Assembly: GCF_001888185.1 (NCBI RefSeq)
Contig: NZ_CP016364.1
Span: 2,108,001 to 2,172,000 of the forward strand
Origin: Phaeobacter porticola
GTDB taxonomy: Bacteria > Pseudomonadota > Alphaproteobacteria > Rhodobacterales > Rhodobacteraceae
DNA: 64,000 nt
Direction: 5' to 3'
The translations under genes were made by a program, and so were the position numbers. Of the stretch, positions 47,391 through 56,697 are shown piece after piece. Position 1 is the first letter of the stretch. Every line of letters begins with the position of its first letter. The notes below the pieces were generated by a model. The model had not been told where the DNA came from. It ran no database searches and saw only the letters and a list, made by a program, of their open reading frames with translations.

Positions 47391-48143
47391 ATGATGATGA
47401 TCGCCGACAATCAGCTGCTGCTGATCCTCCTGTGTTTCGGCGCGGGCAGCCTTGGCACGGCACTGCTGTTTCGCCACCCTGCCGGACACCGCGTCTGGCG
47501 GCTGGCGGATCTGGGCTGGGTGGTTCTGGGCGGCATCGGCGCGCTGGTTGCTGTGCTGGCGGGCATCTACAAGGCCGACACCGGGCGGCTGGAACGGCAG
47601 ATCGACATTGCCTATGCCGCCACCGCCTCTTTTGACCGCGACGCCGCGCGCTTTCGCCTGCGGTTCTGCGATCCGGCCTATGACGCGGATATCGCAACCC
47701 TATGTGATAAGATCGAGTTTCTCTCCGCCTCCACCGCGGGCAATGCCGAGCTGCCGCTGTTCATTGCTGTGACTGATCAGGTCACCCCGCTACAGGGGCT
47801 ACAGCTGATCTTTGGCCGTGCCGAAAACACCAGCGAGATGATGGCGATGGCCGCCAAGGCGGACGCGTTTGATCCCGCCGCCTTCACCGTCTTTACCGCG
47901 CTCGACACCCCGACCGAAGCCGCCGTCGACAGCCTGCGCCGCAAGGTGCCGACCATTGCCGGCGATTTTCTGATCCTGGCGCGCGCCTATGATGCGCTGA
48001 TTGAGCAGATTACCCAGCTGAAGAGCGAATGGGAATATCTTCAGGACAATGCGCATATTCTGGTCCTGCAAATCCTCGCGCTCTGCATGGTGGCCTTTGC
48101 CGCGCCGTTCCGGCTGGGCAAATCGGTGGTGGATCTGCGCTAA
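47391..48143 (+). CDS. Hypothetical membrane protein
   Basis: A 250-residue protein with CAGCAGGAG ahead of three tandem ATGs (47391, 47394, 47397). Two N-terminal helices (about 8-26 and 38-60) precede a large soluble domain (about 65-225) with several cysteines (FCDPAYDADIATLCDK), then a last helix (about 222-240). The family was not recognised. It is 100 bp upstream of the molybdopterin oxidoreductase gene, so a shared transcript is possible. Confidence 0.75.
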   Translation: MMMIADNQLLLILLCFGAGSLGTALLFRHPAGHRVWRLADLGWVVLGGIGALVAVLAGIYKADTGRLERQIDIAYAATASFDRDAARFRLRFCDPAYDADIATLCDKIEFLSASTAGNAELPLFIAVTDQVTPLQGLQLIFGRAENTSEMMAMAAKADAFDPAAFTVFTALDTPTEAAVDSLRRKVPTIAGDFLILARAYDALIEQITQLKSEWEYLQDNAHILVLQILALCMVAFAAPFRLGKSVVDLR

Positions 48144-48244
48144 AACCTGGCCTTATCAAAAACTGCCAAACTGGCCATTTCGACAAGGTCACATTACCCG
48201 TTAGGCTAACCGCAACAGACCTGTCCAGATTTGCGAGCCCAGCC

Positions 48245-50311
48245 ATGCGCGACACCCCACCGTCCGATAGCCCGACAACCCATCTGCCCAGCGTCTGCCC
48301 GCTGGATTGCCCCGACACCTGCAGCCTCAGCGTCAGTGTCACCGATGGCGAGGTCACCGCCGTGCGCGGATCGCGCGCCAATCCGCTGACCGATGCGGTG
48401 ATCTGCAACAAGGTGGTGCGCAGTTTTGCAGGCTTCGTGCATGGTCCCAACCGGCTGACCCAGCCGCTGCGCCGCAGCGGCCCGCGCGGCAGCGGCAGCT
48501 ATGAGCCGATCAGCTGGGAGGAGGCGCTGGACCTGATCCATGCAGGCGTCATGCGCGCGATTGATGCCCATGGCCCGCAGTCGGTGCTGCCCTTCAACTA
48601 CGCAGGCCCCCATGGCGAACTGGCTGGCGGGTCGATGGACCGGCGGTTCTTCTACCACATGGGCGCAACCCGGCTCAATCGCGGCCCGCTCTGCGGTGCG
48701 GTGCGTGGCGGCGCCTATGAGAGCCTGTTCGGTCCCGCCCCCGGCATGCCGCCACAACAGGTGGTGCAGTCCGATCTGGTGCTGGTCTGGGGCAACAACG
48801 TCACCGTCTCCAACCTGCATATGGCGCCGCTGCTGAAGGACGCCCGCGCCAAGGGCGCACGGCTGGTGGTGATCGACCCCAAACGCACCAAGATTGCCGA
48901 ACACTGCGACCTGCATCTGCAACCGGTGCCAGGTACTGATGTTGTACTGGCCATGGCGCTGGCGGCTGAGCTGGAGCGGCGCGGCGCGCTGGACCATGAG
49001 TTTATCGCCCAGTGGACCACGGGGTCCGAACCATACCTGACGGCCGCGCGCAGCTATACCCCCGATCAGGTGGCGGAGGTCTGCGGCATCCCGCTGGCGC
49101 AGTTCCACCAGCTCGCTGATTGGATCGCGCAGGCGCGCTGCATGTCCACCTCGCTTGGCAACGGCATCGAACGGGGCCGCTCTGGCGGGTCCGGCCTGCG
49201 CGCGGCGATGGCGCTTCAGGCGCTGACAGGTCACCATGGGCGCTTGGGGGCTGGTGTGCTCGCTAAACCCGGCCTTGCCGCGCCAAAGACGACTGACCGC
49301 TTGCAGGCGAGCCACCTGATCGACCCGGACACACGGGTGTTCAACATCGTCGATGTGGCGCGCAAACTGCTGGATCGCACCATGCGCATCCCGGTGAAGG
49401 CGGTGATGATCTACAACCACAACCCGGTCGCCACCCACCCCGATCAGGCGCGGCTGATTGAGGCGCTGAGCCAGGAGGATATCTTTATCGCGGGCAGCGA
49501 TGTGGCGATGACCGATTCCATGCGGATGTGCGATGTGATCCTGCCTGCCGCCAGCCATTTTGAATATGACGATGTCTATGGTGCCTATGGCCAGAACTTC
49601 ATCCAGCGTGCCGCGCCGGTGATCCCACTGGTGGGCGACAGCCTGCCCAATACCGAGATTTTCCGCCGTCTGGCGGCGCGGTTCGGCTATGATGATCCGA
49701 TGTTTCAGGCCAGCGATACGGAGCTGATGGATCAGGCACTGGACGGCAATCACCCCCAGCTCCAGGGCCACCGCCCCAGTGAAATCCCGCTGGACCGGGC
49801 GCTGGAGATCACCGCCGCAGAAGGCGCCGCGCCGATCCTCTGTGATACGATTGCGCCAGCCACCACATCGGGCAAGATTGAGCTGTTCAGCGAGGGCTAC
49901 GAGGCCCGCTACGGCTTTGGCGTGCCGCGCTATGATCCGGTGCCGCGCAGCGCGCCCTTTGTGCTGATCACGCCGTCCTCGGCAAAACGCACCAATGCCA
50001 CCTTTGGCGATCAGCCGCCCTCAGATGGGGCCGAAATGGTCGAAATGCACCCCGAAGACGCCACCAGTCGCAACCTCACCGACGGCGCATTGCTGGAAGT
50101 GTTCAACGCCCAAGCCACCGTCACCCTGCGGCTGAAAATCAGCGATGCCACCCGCCCTGGCGTGCTCTACAGCCCCAAGGGCACCTGGCGCGCCAGCAGT
50201 GCCACGGGCCTGACGGTGAATGCGCTGATCCCCGCCGATATCCGCACCGATACCGAGGATGGCGCCTGCTATAACGAGACCTTCGTGGACCTGCGCCCCG
50301 TCGCCAGCTGA
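48245..50311 (+). CDS. Molybdopterin-dependent oxidoreductase (BisC/DMSO reductase superfamily)
   Basis: A 688-residue cytoplasmic Mo/W-bis-MGD enzyme. The N-terminus has the [4Fe-4S] motif VCPLDCPDTC with the fourth Cys in ICNKVVR, then NYAGPHGELAGGS, the MGD-binding WGNNVTVSNLH, and a C-terminal MopB domain (TPSSAKRTNATFGDQ). No twin-arginine leader is present at the ATG 48245; the frame upstream to 48029 lacks one too. The substrate is not deducible. The FeS-containing type without adjacent small subunits resembles formate-dehydrogenase-like or BisC-like single-subunit enzymes. Confidence 0.88.
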   Translation: MRDTPPSDSPTTHLPSVCPLDCPDTCSLSVSVTDGEVTAVRGSRANPLTDAVICNKVVRSFAGFVHGPNRLTQPLRRSGPRGSGSYEPISWEEALDLIHAGVMRAIDAHGPQSVLPFNYAGPHGELAGGSMDRRFFYHMGATRLNRGPLCGAVRGGAYESLFGPAPGMPPQQVVQSDLVLVWGNNVTVSNLHMAPLLKDARAKGARLVVIDPKRTKIAEHCDLHLQPVPGTDVVLAMALAAELERRGALDHEFIAQWTTGSEPYLTAARSYTPDQVAEVCGIPLAQFHQLADWIAQARCMSTSLGNGIERGRSGGSGLRAAMALQALTGHHGRLGAGVLAKPGLAAPKTTDRLQASHLIDPDTRVFNIVDVARKLLDRTMRIPVKAVMIYNHNPVATHPDQARLIEALSQEDIFIAGSDVAMTDSMRMCDVILPAASHFEYDDVYGAYGQNFIQRAAPVIPLVGDSLPNTEIFRRLAARFGYDDPMFQASDTELMDQALDGNHPQLQGHRPSEIPLDRALEITAAEGAAPILCDTIAPATTSGKIELFSEGYEARYGFGVPRYDPVPRSAPFVLITPSSAKRTNATFGDQPPSDGAEMVEMHPEDATSRNLTDGALLEVFNAQATVTLRLKISDATRPGVLYSPKGTWRASSATGLTVNALIPADIRTDTEDGACYNETFVDLRPVAS

Positions 50312-50373
50312 TCGGCGATCAAAGCCCACAAAACTGGTTCCCACCCCGGCGCAACTTGCTCTAGGGTGGGGCC

Positions 50374-51060
50374 ATGATCGCGCGTTTATTTCTGCTCATC
50401 GCCTGTCTTACCCTGCTGTCCTGCGGACGCCCACTGTCGGAAGGCGAACAGCAGTTTCTGACCCGCATCCACGGACCGGAACTGGATATGGATCGCCTGC
50501 GCATCGTGAAGGGCGCGCCGCTGTCGCAGGTCACATTTCGCCGCAAACCGCGCCCCCGCGTGACCTGCCGTGAACGTATCCTGCCCCCCGTAAAAGATGA
50601 GATCGTCACCTCTTCCCCGGCGGCACTGGCGCTGTTCAACCGCATCTTTTTCGTGCGCGATTGGTATATTGACGATTATATGCCTGCCTACCCCGAGCGG
50701 CTCTATCTGGTGGAGGCGATGCTGCTGGCCCATGAGGCGACCCATGTCTGGCAATGGCAGCAACGCGCCAAGACCGGCTATCACCCGCTGCGCGCCGCCG
50801 CCGAACATCGCGTGAGCGACGACCCCTATCTGTTTGATCTGAAAACCAATGATCGCTTCATCGACTTTGCCTATGAACAGCAGGGCGCCATCGTTGAGGA
50901 ATACGTCTGCTGTCGCGCGCTGGACCCAACCGGCGCGCGCACCAAGCGGCTGCATGGAATGCTGAAGGGCGCGATGCCGGTTTCCGACCTGCCGCAAAGC
51001 CGCGAAAGCGATGTTTACCTGCCTTGGAAAGATGTCGATGTGACCGGCATCTGCGCCTGA
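50374..51060 (+). CDS. Putative lipoprotein with HExxH metallopeptidase motif
   Basis: A 228-residue protein. The start MIARLFLLIACLTLLSC is a lipoprotein signal with lipobox LLSC. Residues about 115-125 read LLAHEATHVWQWQ, an HExxH zinc site; the downstream Glu in IVEEYVCC may be the third ligand. This suggests an envelope metallopeptidase-like protein, possibly inactive. The family was not recognised. It sits between the Mo-enzyme gene and the convergent lolCD pair. Confidence 0.7.
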   Translation: MIARLFLLIACLTLLSCGRPLSEGEQQFLTRIHGPELDMDRLRIVKGAPLSQVTFRRKPRPRVTCRERILPPVKDEIVTSSPAALALFNRIFFVRDWYIDDYMPAYPERLYLVEAMLLAHEATHVWQWQQRAKTGYHPLRAAAEHRVSDDPYLFDLKTNDRFIDFAYEQQGAIVEEYVCCRALDPTGARTKRLHGMLKGAMPVSDLPQSRESDVYLPWKDVDVTGICA

Positions 51061-51070
51061 GCCGCGCCAC

Positions 51071-51784
51071 TCACATCCCTGCGTGCAGCTGTCCGCCCTC
51101 CAACCGCACCACCCGGTCCATCCGCTGCGCCAGCTCCAGATTATGGGTCGCAATAAGCGCTGCCATACCGGTGGCCGCCACCAGCTCCATCAGCGCGGCA
51201 AAGACCTGATCAGCCGTGCCGGGATCCAGATTGCCCGTCGGCTCATCCGCCAACAGAAGACGCGGCCCATTGGCCAGCGCCCGGCAAAACGCCACCCGCT
51301 GCTGCTCGCCGCCCGACATCGCCGCAGGGCGATGCCCGGCGCGGTCCTTCAGGCCCACCCGCGCCAACAGATCCTGCGCGCGCGCCTCTGCCTTGGCCTG
51401 GCTGATGCCATTGGCCAGCTGCGGCAACACGATGTTTTCAAGCGCGGTAAATTCCGCCAGCAGGTGATGAAACTGATAGACAAACCCCACATCCTGCCGC
51501 CGCACCGCCGTGCGCCGCCGCTCGGATTTGCCGGTCAGATCCTGGCCTGCAATCCGCACGGTGCCGCGATCGGGCGTGTCCAACAGGCCTGCCGTGTGCA
51601 GCAGCGTGGATTTGCCCGCGCCAGAGGGCGCCACCAGCGCCACGATCTCGCCCGGCTTTACCGTCAGATCAATGCCATTCAGCACATCCACCTGCGTCGG
51701 CAGGCCGTGGTTGTAGGATTTGCCGACCTGGCTCAGCTGCAATACGGCAGATTGCGCGCCTGCCTGCGCCTCAGAATTATTCAT
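51071..51784 (-). CDS. lolD: Lipoprotein-releasing ABC transporter ATP-binding protein LolD
   Basis: ATPase that powers release of mature lipoproteins from the inner membrane to LolA. The 237-residue protein has Walker A APSGAGKSTLL, signature MSGGEQQRVAFCRAL, Walker B LLLADEPTG, and the LolD motif RQDVGFVYQFHHLLAEFTALENI. It overlaps lolC by 8 bases and is translated after it. The lipoprotein theme recurs in this window. Confidence 0.95.
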   Translation of the reverse strand: MNNSEAQAGAQSAVLQLSQVGKSYNHGLPTQVDVLNGIDLTVKPGEIVALVAPSGAGKSTLLHTAGLLDTPDRGTVRIAGQDLTGKSERRRTAVRRQDVGFVYQFHHLLAEFTALENIVLPQLANGISQAKAEARAQDLLARVGLKDRAGHRPAAMSGGEQQRVAFCRALANGPRLLLADEPTGNLDPGTADQVFAALMELVAATGMAALIATHNLELAQRMDRVVRLEGGQLHAGM

Positions 51785-53069
51785 AGCGCAGCGCCTCCAC
51801 CGGGTTCATCCGCGCCGCGCGCCGTGCCGGGAAAATGGTGATGACAAAGGACAAGGTCAGCGACAGCGCCACCGCCGACAGCACATCCGCCAGCCGCAGC
51901 TCGGCGGGAAGCGCATAGATGCCCCGGATCGCCGGATCCCAGACCCCGCCCCCCATCACGTAGTTCACAAAGGAAAAAATCGGATCAATGTAGATCGCGA
52001 ATAGACAGCCAAGGATCACGCCCAACAGGGTGCCCACAACGCCAGTACAGGCCCCACAGAGGAAAAACACCCGCATCACCGACCCTTCGCTGAGGCCAAT
52101 GGTGCGCAGGATGCCAATGTCGCGGCCCTTGTTCTTGACCAGCATAATCAAGCCGGAGACGATATTCATCGTGGCAATCAGCACCAGGATCGACAGGATG
52201 ATAAACATCACATTGTCCTCGACCTCCAGCGCGCGCAGGAACCCGCCAGAGGCATCGCGCCAGGTCCAGACACCGATACCCGAGGCAACCTCATCCCCGG
52301 CCTGCAACAGCGGCAGCACCATGCGATCCACGGTTTCGGGATCCTCCACCATCACCTCGATCTCATCGGCGTAGCCTTCGCGATTGAAATAGCTCTGCGC
52401 CTCGGCAAAGGGCATGTAGAGCCGGGTCCGGTCGATGTCATAGCGCCCGGCGGTGAAGATATAGACCACCTCATAGGCGTTGACGCGCGGGCTGGTGCCA
52501 AAGGCGGTTTTCACCCCGTTGGGCGAGATCAGCTTGATCCGGTCGCCGACGCTGACACCCAACTCGCGCGCGACGCCGGAGCCCAGCGCGACGCCCTCGT
52601 CAAACCGCGACAGGTCACCAATCGCCGCCTCGCTCTGGGCGATGCCCGGCAGGGTGGCGATATTGGCGGCTGAGATGCCAAAGACCTCAACCCCGGCGCT
52701 GCGCTGGCGCAGGCTCGCCATCACCTGCCCCTTGATCAGCGGCGCGGTGCGGATCACACCGGGCACCGCTGCGGCGGCTTCGGCCAGGGCGTCATATTCT
52801 GTCAGTTTGCGGTCAATCTGGCCCTGTTCGGTCACCGTGCCATGTGAATAGAGCGTCACATGCGCATTTGCCCCCAGAACGGTGCCGACAAACTCCGACC
52901 GGAACCCGGTGCGCACCGCCAATGTGGCGATCAGCGCAAACACCGCCAGCGCAATGCCGATGAGGCTGATCCAGGTCATCACGCTGACGCCCCCTTCGGC
53001 GCGACGCGCCCGCAGATAGCGCCAGGCAATCAGCCATTCAAAACGGGAAAAAGGGAGTGGTGTGGCCAT
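51777..53069 (-). CDS. lolC: Lipoprotein-releasing system permease LolC/LolE
   Basis: Inner-membrane permease of the Lol export system, 430 residues from ATG 53069. N-terminal EWLIAWRYLRARRAEGGVSVMTWISLIGIALAV is the LolC/E signature (first helix), a periplasmic domain follows, then three C-terminal helices with the FtsX fold (TMNIVSGLIMLVKNKGRDIGILRTIG). In alphaproteobacteria a single LolC/E-type permease often works as a dimer with LolD. Downstream of proS but separated by a terminator. Confidence 0.93.
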   Translation of the reverse strand: MATPLPFSRFEWLIAWRYLRARRAEGGVSVMTWISLIGIALAVFALIATLAVRTGFRSEFVGTVLGANAHVTLYSHGTVTEQGQIDRKLTEYDALAEAAAAVPGVIRTAPLIKGQVMASLRQRSAGVEVFGISAANIATLPGIAQSEAAIGDLSRFDEGVALGSGVARELGVSVGDRIKLISPNGVKTAFGTSPRVNAYEVVYIFTAGRYDIDRTRLYMPFAEAQSYFNREGYADEIEVMVEDPETVDRMVLPLLQAGDEVASGIGVWTWRDASGGFLRALEVEDNVMFIILSILVLIATMNIVSGLIMLVKNKGRDIGILRTIGLSEGSVMRVFFLCGACTGVVGTLLGVILGCLFAIYIDPIFSFVNYVMGGGVWDPAIRGIYALPAELRLADVLSAVALSLTLSFVITIFPARRAARMNPVEALRYE

Positions 53070-53171
53070 AATGATCCTGCCGGGCAAAGTTCAGCGCAAC
53101 CTGTGCTGCCTGAGCTCCGGGGTCAAGATCTGCTTGCACATCCGGCAGCTTTCCCCGCTACCTCCAGATGA

Positions 53172-53210
53172 AAACGGCCCGCATCCCAAAAATAGGGGTG
53201 CGGGCCGTTT
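53172..53210 (-). terminator. Terminator between proS and lolC
   Basis: AAACGGCCCGCA at 53172-53183 pairs perfectly with TGCGGGCCGTTT at 53199-53210; the stem can extend inward. On the minus strand the TTTT following the stem suits the end of proS. Confidence 0.85.
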
Positions 53211-53240
53211 GTACCATTTTTTTGCGATGTCAGCTTAGCT

Positions 53241-54596
53241 TCAGAACCCGCGACCGGTCTGGTGGTTGGCGTAGATCTCCACGATCTTCTGCACCGCTGC
53301 CTCGGGCGAGAGTTCCTCGCTTTCGCCGCTGCGGCGGGAGGTGAGTTCGACCACGCCGTTTTTCAGCCCACGCGGGCCGACGGTGATGCGCCAGGGCAGA
53401 CCGATCAGGTCCATGGTGGCGAATTTGCCGCCTGCGCGTTCCTTGCGATCATCATAGAGCGGCTCCAGCCCGGCGGCTGTCAGCGCCTCATAGAGGCTCT
53501 CGCAGGCAGCGTCCGCCTCATCGTCGCCCTGCTTGAGGTTCACGATCCCGCAGTGGAAGGGCGTCACACCTTCGGGCCAGATGATGCCCTTGTCATCATG
53601 GCTGGCTTCAATAATGGCGCCCAGCAGACGAGAAACACCGATGCCGTGCGATCCCATATGGACCGGCGACTGCTTGCCATCCGGGCCTTGCACATTGGCA
53701 CCAAGTGCTTCGGAATATTTGGTGCCAAAGTAGAAAATCTGGCCAACCTCGATCCCGCGCGCCACGCGGCGACGCTCTTCCGGCACCTCATTGAACAGCG
53801 CCTCGTCATGGGTTTCATCGGTGCGGGCATATTTGGAGGTAAACTCCTCCAGCACGCCCTGACACTGCTCAACACTGTCATAGTCAATCGCGCGGTCGCC
53901 AAAGGTCAGATCGGTAACCGCGCTATCATAGAACACCTCGCTCTCGCCGGTGTCGGCCAAAACCAGGAATTCATGGGTATAGTCGCCCCCAATAGGCCCG
54001 CCATCGGCGCGCATCGGAATCGCCTGAAGCCCCATACGCTCGTATGAACGCAGATAGCTGACCAGATGACGGTTATAGGCGTGCAGCGCGTCCTCTTTGG
54101 TCAGGTCGAAGTTATAGCCATCCTTCATGTAGAATTCGCGGCCCCGCATCACGCCGAAACGCGGGCGGATCTCGTCGCGGAATTTCCACTGGATGTGATA
54201 GAGCGTCAGCGGCAGGTCCTTGTAGCTGCCGACATGGCTGCGGAAAATATCGGTGATCAGCTCTTCATTGGTGGGACCATAGAGCATGTCACGGCCATGG
54301 CGATCAGAGATCCGCAGCATTTCCTGACCGTAATCATCATAGCGACCGGATTCTTTCCAAAGATCCGCCGATTGCAACGTCGGCATCAGCATCGGGATAT
54401 GGCCCGCGCGCATCTGCTCTTCGTGGACAATGGTTTCGATCTTTTTCAGCACCTTGAAGCCCAAGGGCAGCCAGGAATAGATCCCGGCGGCGGATTGTTT
54501 GATCATGCCAGCCCGCAACATATAGCGGTGGCTGACGATCTGGGCCTCGGAGGGGTTCTCTTTGAGAACAGGCAGGAAATAGCGGGACAGGCGCAT
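53241..54596 (-). CDS. proS: Prolyl-tRNA synthetase (short alphaproteobacterial form)
   Basis: Charges tRNA-Pro. The 451-residue protein starts at ATG 54596 (MRLSRYFLP). Class II motifs: [23 protein letters not shown] (motif 1), [23 protein letters not shown] (motif 2) and [16 protein letters not shown] (motif 3), with the anticodon domain after. Only about 450 residues: the editing INS domain found in the roughly 570-residue E. coli form is absent, as usual in this class. Any editing of Ala-tRNA-Pro would need a free-standing factor. Confidence 0.97.
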   Translation of the reverse strand: MRLSRYFLPVLKENPSEAQIVSHRYMLRAGMIKQSAAGIYSWLPLGFKVLKKIETIVHEEQMRAGHIPMLMPTLQSADLWKESGRYDDYGQEMLRISDRHGRDMLYGPTNEELITDIFRSHVGSYKDLPLTLYHIQWKFRDEIRPRFGVMRGREFYMKDGYNFDLTKEDALHAYNRHLVSYLRSYERMGLQAIPMRADGGPIGGDYTHEFLVLADTGESEVFYDSAVTDLTFGDRAIDYDSVEQCQGVLEEFTSKYARTDETHDEALFNEVPEERRRVARGIEVGQIFYFGTKYSEALGANVQGPDGKQSPVHMGSHGIGVSRLLGAIIEASHDDKGIIWPEGVTPFHCGIVNLKQGDDEADAACESLYEALTAAGLEPLYDDRKERAGGKFATMDLIGLPWRITVGPRGLKNGVVELTSRRSGESEELSPEAAVQKIVEIYANHQTGRGF

Positions 54597-54791
54597 GGCG
54601 GTCTCATTTATCAATCTGGGTTCTCAAGCGGTCTAAGCCATCGGCGCGTCTGGGGCAATCGCGCTTTGTCGTCTGAGCTTTTGCAGCCCACAACAACGGG
54701 CCACATCAACGGGTTGCATCAGCGGGGCGCATCGGCGAAGACTTGGGCCGAACACGCGCCGCAGGCTCGGGCTGACAGCAAGGACGCAACC

Positions 54792-55859
54792 ATGGCTCTT
54801 CCCGCACAGAAACAGATGAAATACTGGGGCATTGCGGCGGTTGTTATCGCGGTTGTGCTTTGGGCGCTTGGCGATGTGCTGCTGCCCTTCGTGCTGGGTG
54901 CGGCGATTGCCTATCTGATTGACCCGATTGCCGACCGGCTGGAGGCGATGGGCCTCAGCCGGACGGCAGCCACTGCGGTGATCACCGTTTTTGCGATGCT
55001 GCTGTTTGTCGTCATTCTGCTGGTGGTGGTGCCAACACTGATCTACCAGATGCTGGATCTCGCCAAGGTGCTGCCGGAGGCCTTCAAGAACCTGCGGGAC
55101 TTTGTACAGCAACAGGCACCATCCCTGTTTGACGAGGGCAGCCGCGCGCAACAGACCATCGTATCCATTGCCCAGACCCTGCAAAGCAAGGCCATCGGCG
55201 TGCTGGAAGGCGTTGTCGGCTCGGCTGTGTCGCTGGTCAATGTGCTGATCCTGTTTGTGATCGTCCCGGTTGTGGCGGTCTATCTGCTGTTGGACTGGGA
55301 CCGGATGGTCGCCCGCATTGATGAGCTGCTGCCACGCGACCACGCCCCCACCATCCGCGAACTGGCCGCGCGCATTGACAAGGTGCTGGCCTCCTTCATC
55401 CGTGGCATGGGCACCGTCTGCCTGATCCTTGGCACCTATTACGCCGTTGCCCTGATGCTGGTCGGACTGAACTTTGGTCTGGCCGTTGGCTTTATCGCTG
55501 GTCTTGTCACCTTCATTCCCTATCTGGGCGCCCTGATCGGCGGCGTGCTGGCCATTGGTCTGGCGCTGTTTCAGTTCTGGGGTGACTGGTGGTCCATCGG
55601 TATGGTGGCCGGGGTCTTTGCCATCGGTCAGGTGATTGAGGGCAATTTTCTCACCCCCAAACTGGTGGGCAATTCGGTCGGGCTGCACCCGGTCTGGCTG
55701 CTGCTGGCCCTGTCTGTCTTTGGCGCGTTGTTTGGCTTTGTCGGCATGCTGATTGCGGTGCCCGTTGCCGCCGCACTTGGGGTGATTGCACGTTTCCTTG
55801 TTGAACAGTATCTGGACAGCCGACTCTATCAGGGCAAAGCCCATAACGACGCGGACTGA
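54792..55859 (+). CDS. perM: PerM/AI-2E family permease
   Basis: A 355-residue inner-membrane protein from ATG 54792, with seven to eight helices and the family layout: two N-terminal helices, a long amphipathic loop (about 85-150) and a C-terminal cluster with FIPYLGALIGGVLAI and EGNFLTPKLVGNSVGLHP. The family covers AI-2 exporters and Na+/H+ antiporters; the function here is unknown. It starts the perM-hdaA-ppx run typical of alphaproteobacteria, 8 bp before hdaA. The frame to 54066 is a read-through artefact. Confidence 0.9.
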   Translation: MALPAQKQMKYWGIAAVVIAVVLWALGDVLLPFVLGAAIAYLIDPIADRLEAMGLSRTAATAVITVFAMLLFVVILLVVVPTLIYQMLDLAKVLPEAFKNLRDFVQQQAPSLFDEGSRAQQTIVSIAQTLQSKAIGVLEGVVGSAVSLVNVLILFVIVPVVAVYLLLDWDRMVARIDELLPRDHAPTIRELAARIDKVLASFIRGMGTVCLILGTYYAVALMLVGLNFGLAVGFIAGLVTFIPYLGALIGGVLAIGLALFQFWGDWWSIGMVAGVFAIGQVIEGNFLTPKLVGNSVGLHPVWLLLALSVFGALFGFVGMLIAVPVAAALGVIARFLVEQYLDSRLYQGKAHNDAD

Positions 55860-55867
55860 ATCCCTCC

Positions 55868-56650
55868 ATGGCCCAGCAACTGAGCTTTGATCTCCCGGCG
55901 AAACCGGCGCTTGGGCGGGACGATTTCTTTGTCGCGCCCTCCAATGCGATGGCGGTGGCGATGCTGGATCCCTCGTTCGCCTGGCCCGGCGGCAAGCTGG
56001 TGTTGAGCGGGCCGAAACGCTCTGGCAAGACCCATCTGGTACATGTCTGGGCCAGCAATTCGGGCGCGCAGATCATTCCCGCCTGGCAGCTGACCAAGGA
56101 AGATGTGCCGCATCTGGCTGATGGGCCGATCGCGGTAGAGGATGTGCCGGATATTGCCGATAGCGCGCCTGCGCAGGACGCGTTGTTTCACCTGCACAAT
56201 CTGGTGCTGGCCAATGGGCACGCCCTGATGCTGACGGGCCGCGCGGCACCACATCTGTGGGGCATGTCGCTGCCTGATCTGCAAAGCCGGATCGAAGGCG
56301 CGCCACATGCGCAACTGCAACCACCGGATGACGCCCTGCTGTCGGTGGTTTTGGCCAAGCTGTTCAATGACCGCCAGATCACCCCGAAACCCGATGTGAT
56401 CCCCTATCTGGTTGCCCATATGGACCGCTCTTTTGCCGCCGCCTCGCAGATCGTGGAGGAGCTGGATCGTCTCTCCCTCACTGAGGGGCGCATGGTGTCG
56501 CGCATGCTCGCGGTGGAGCTGATGTCCGATCGCCCTGCCCGGCCGGCATCGGCATCGGCACAAACATCCGCAGACGCGGGCGACAGCGCAGATACCGATC
56601 CGAAAACAGATGCCGCAGACGCAGCCGACCCGGCCACATCCGGCGATTGA
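55868..56650 (+). CDS. hdaA: DnaA inactivator HdaA (Hda-like AAA+ protein)
   Basis: Regulatory inactivation of DnaA: stimulates hydrolysis of DnaA-ATP together with the sliding clamp. Starts MAQQLSFDLP, matching the clamp-binding QLxFxL motif. The AAA+ core has a Walker A-like GPKRSGKTHLVHVWA, Walker B-like IAVEDVPDI (modified), and box VII-like residues. The C-terminus (about 225-260) is an Ala/Asp-rich tail, longer than usual. 260 residues. A role in controlling replication makes the DnaA-box-like array 12 kb away intriguing, but no link is shown. Confidence 0.9.
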   Translation: MAQQLSFDLPAKPALGRDDFFVAPSNAMAVAMLDPSFAWPGGKLVLSGPKRSGKTHLVHVWASNSGAQIIPAWQLTKEDVPHLADGPIAVEDVPDIADSAPAQDALFHLHNLVLANGHALMLTGRAAPHLWGMSLPDLQSRIEGAPHAQLQPPDDALLSVVLAKLFNDRQITPKPDVIPYLVAHMDRSFAAASQIVEELDRLSLTEGRMVSRMLAVELMSDRPARPASASAQTSADAGDSADTDPKTDAADAADPATSGD

Positions 56651-56697
56651 CCCGCGCCCTGCGATCCCCCATCCTGACGACACGTAACGGAGCCAAC

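Noticed and set aside
48206-49771. Long minus-strand open frame across the molybdopterin oxidoreductase
   Set aside because: Shadow frame of a GC-rich gene; the plus-strand protein has clear cluster and cofactor motifs.
54066-54791. Upstream extension of the PerM frame
   Set aside because: It runs through the proS gene on the opposite strand; the ATG at 54792 starts a normal-length PerM protein.
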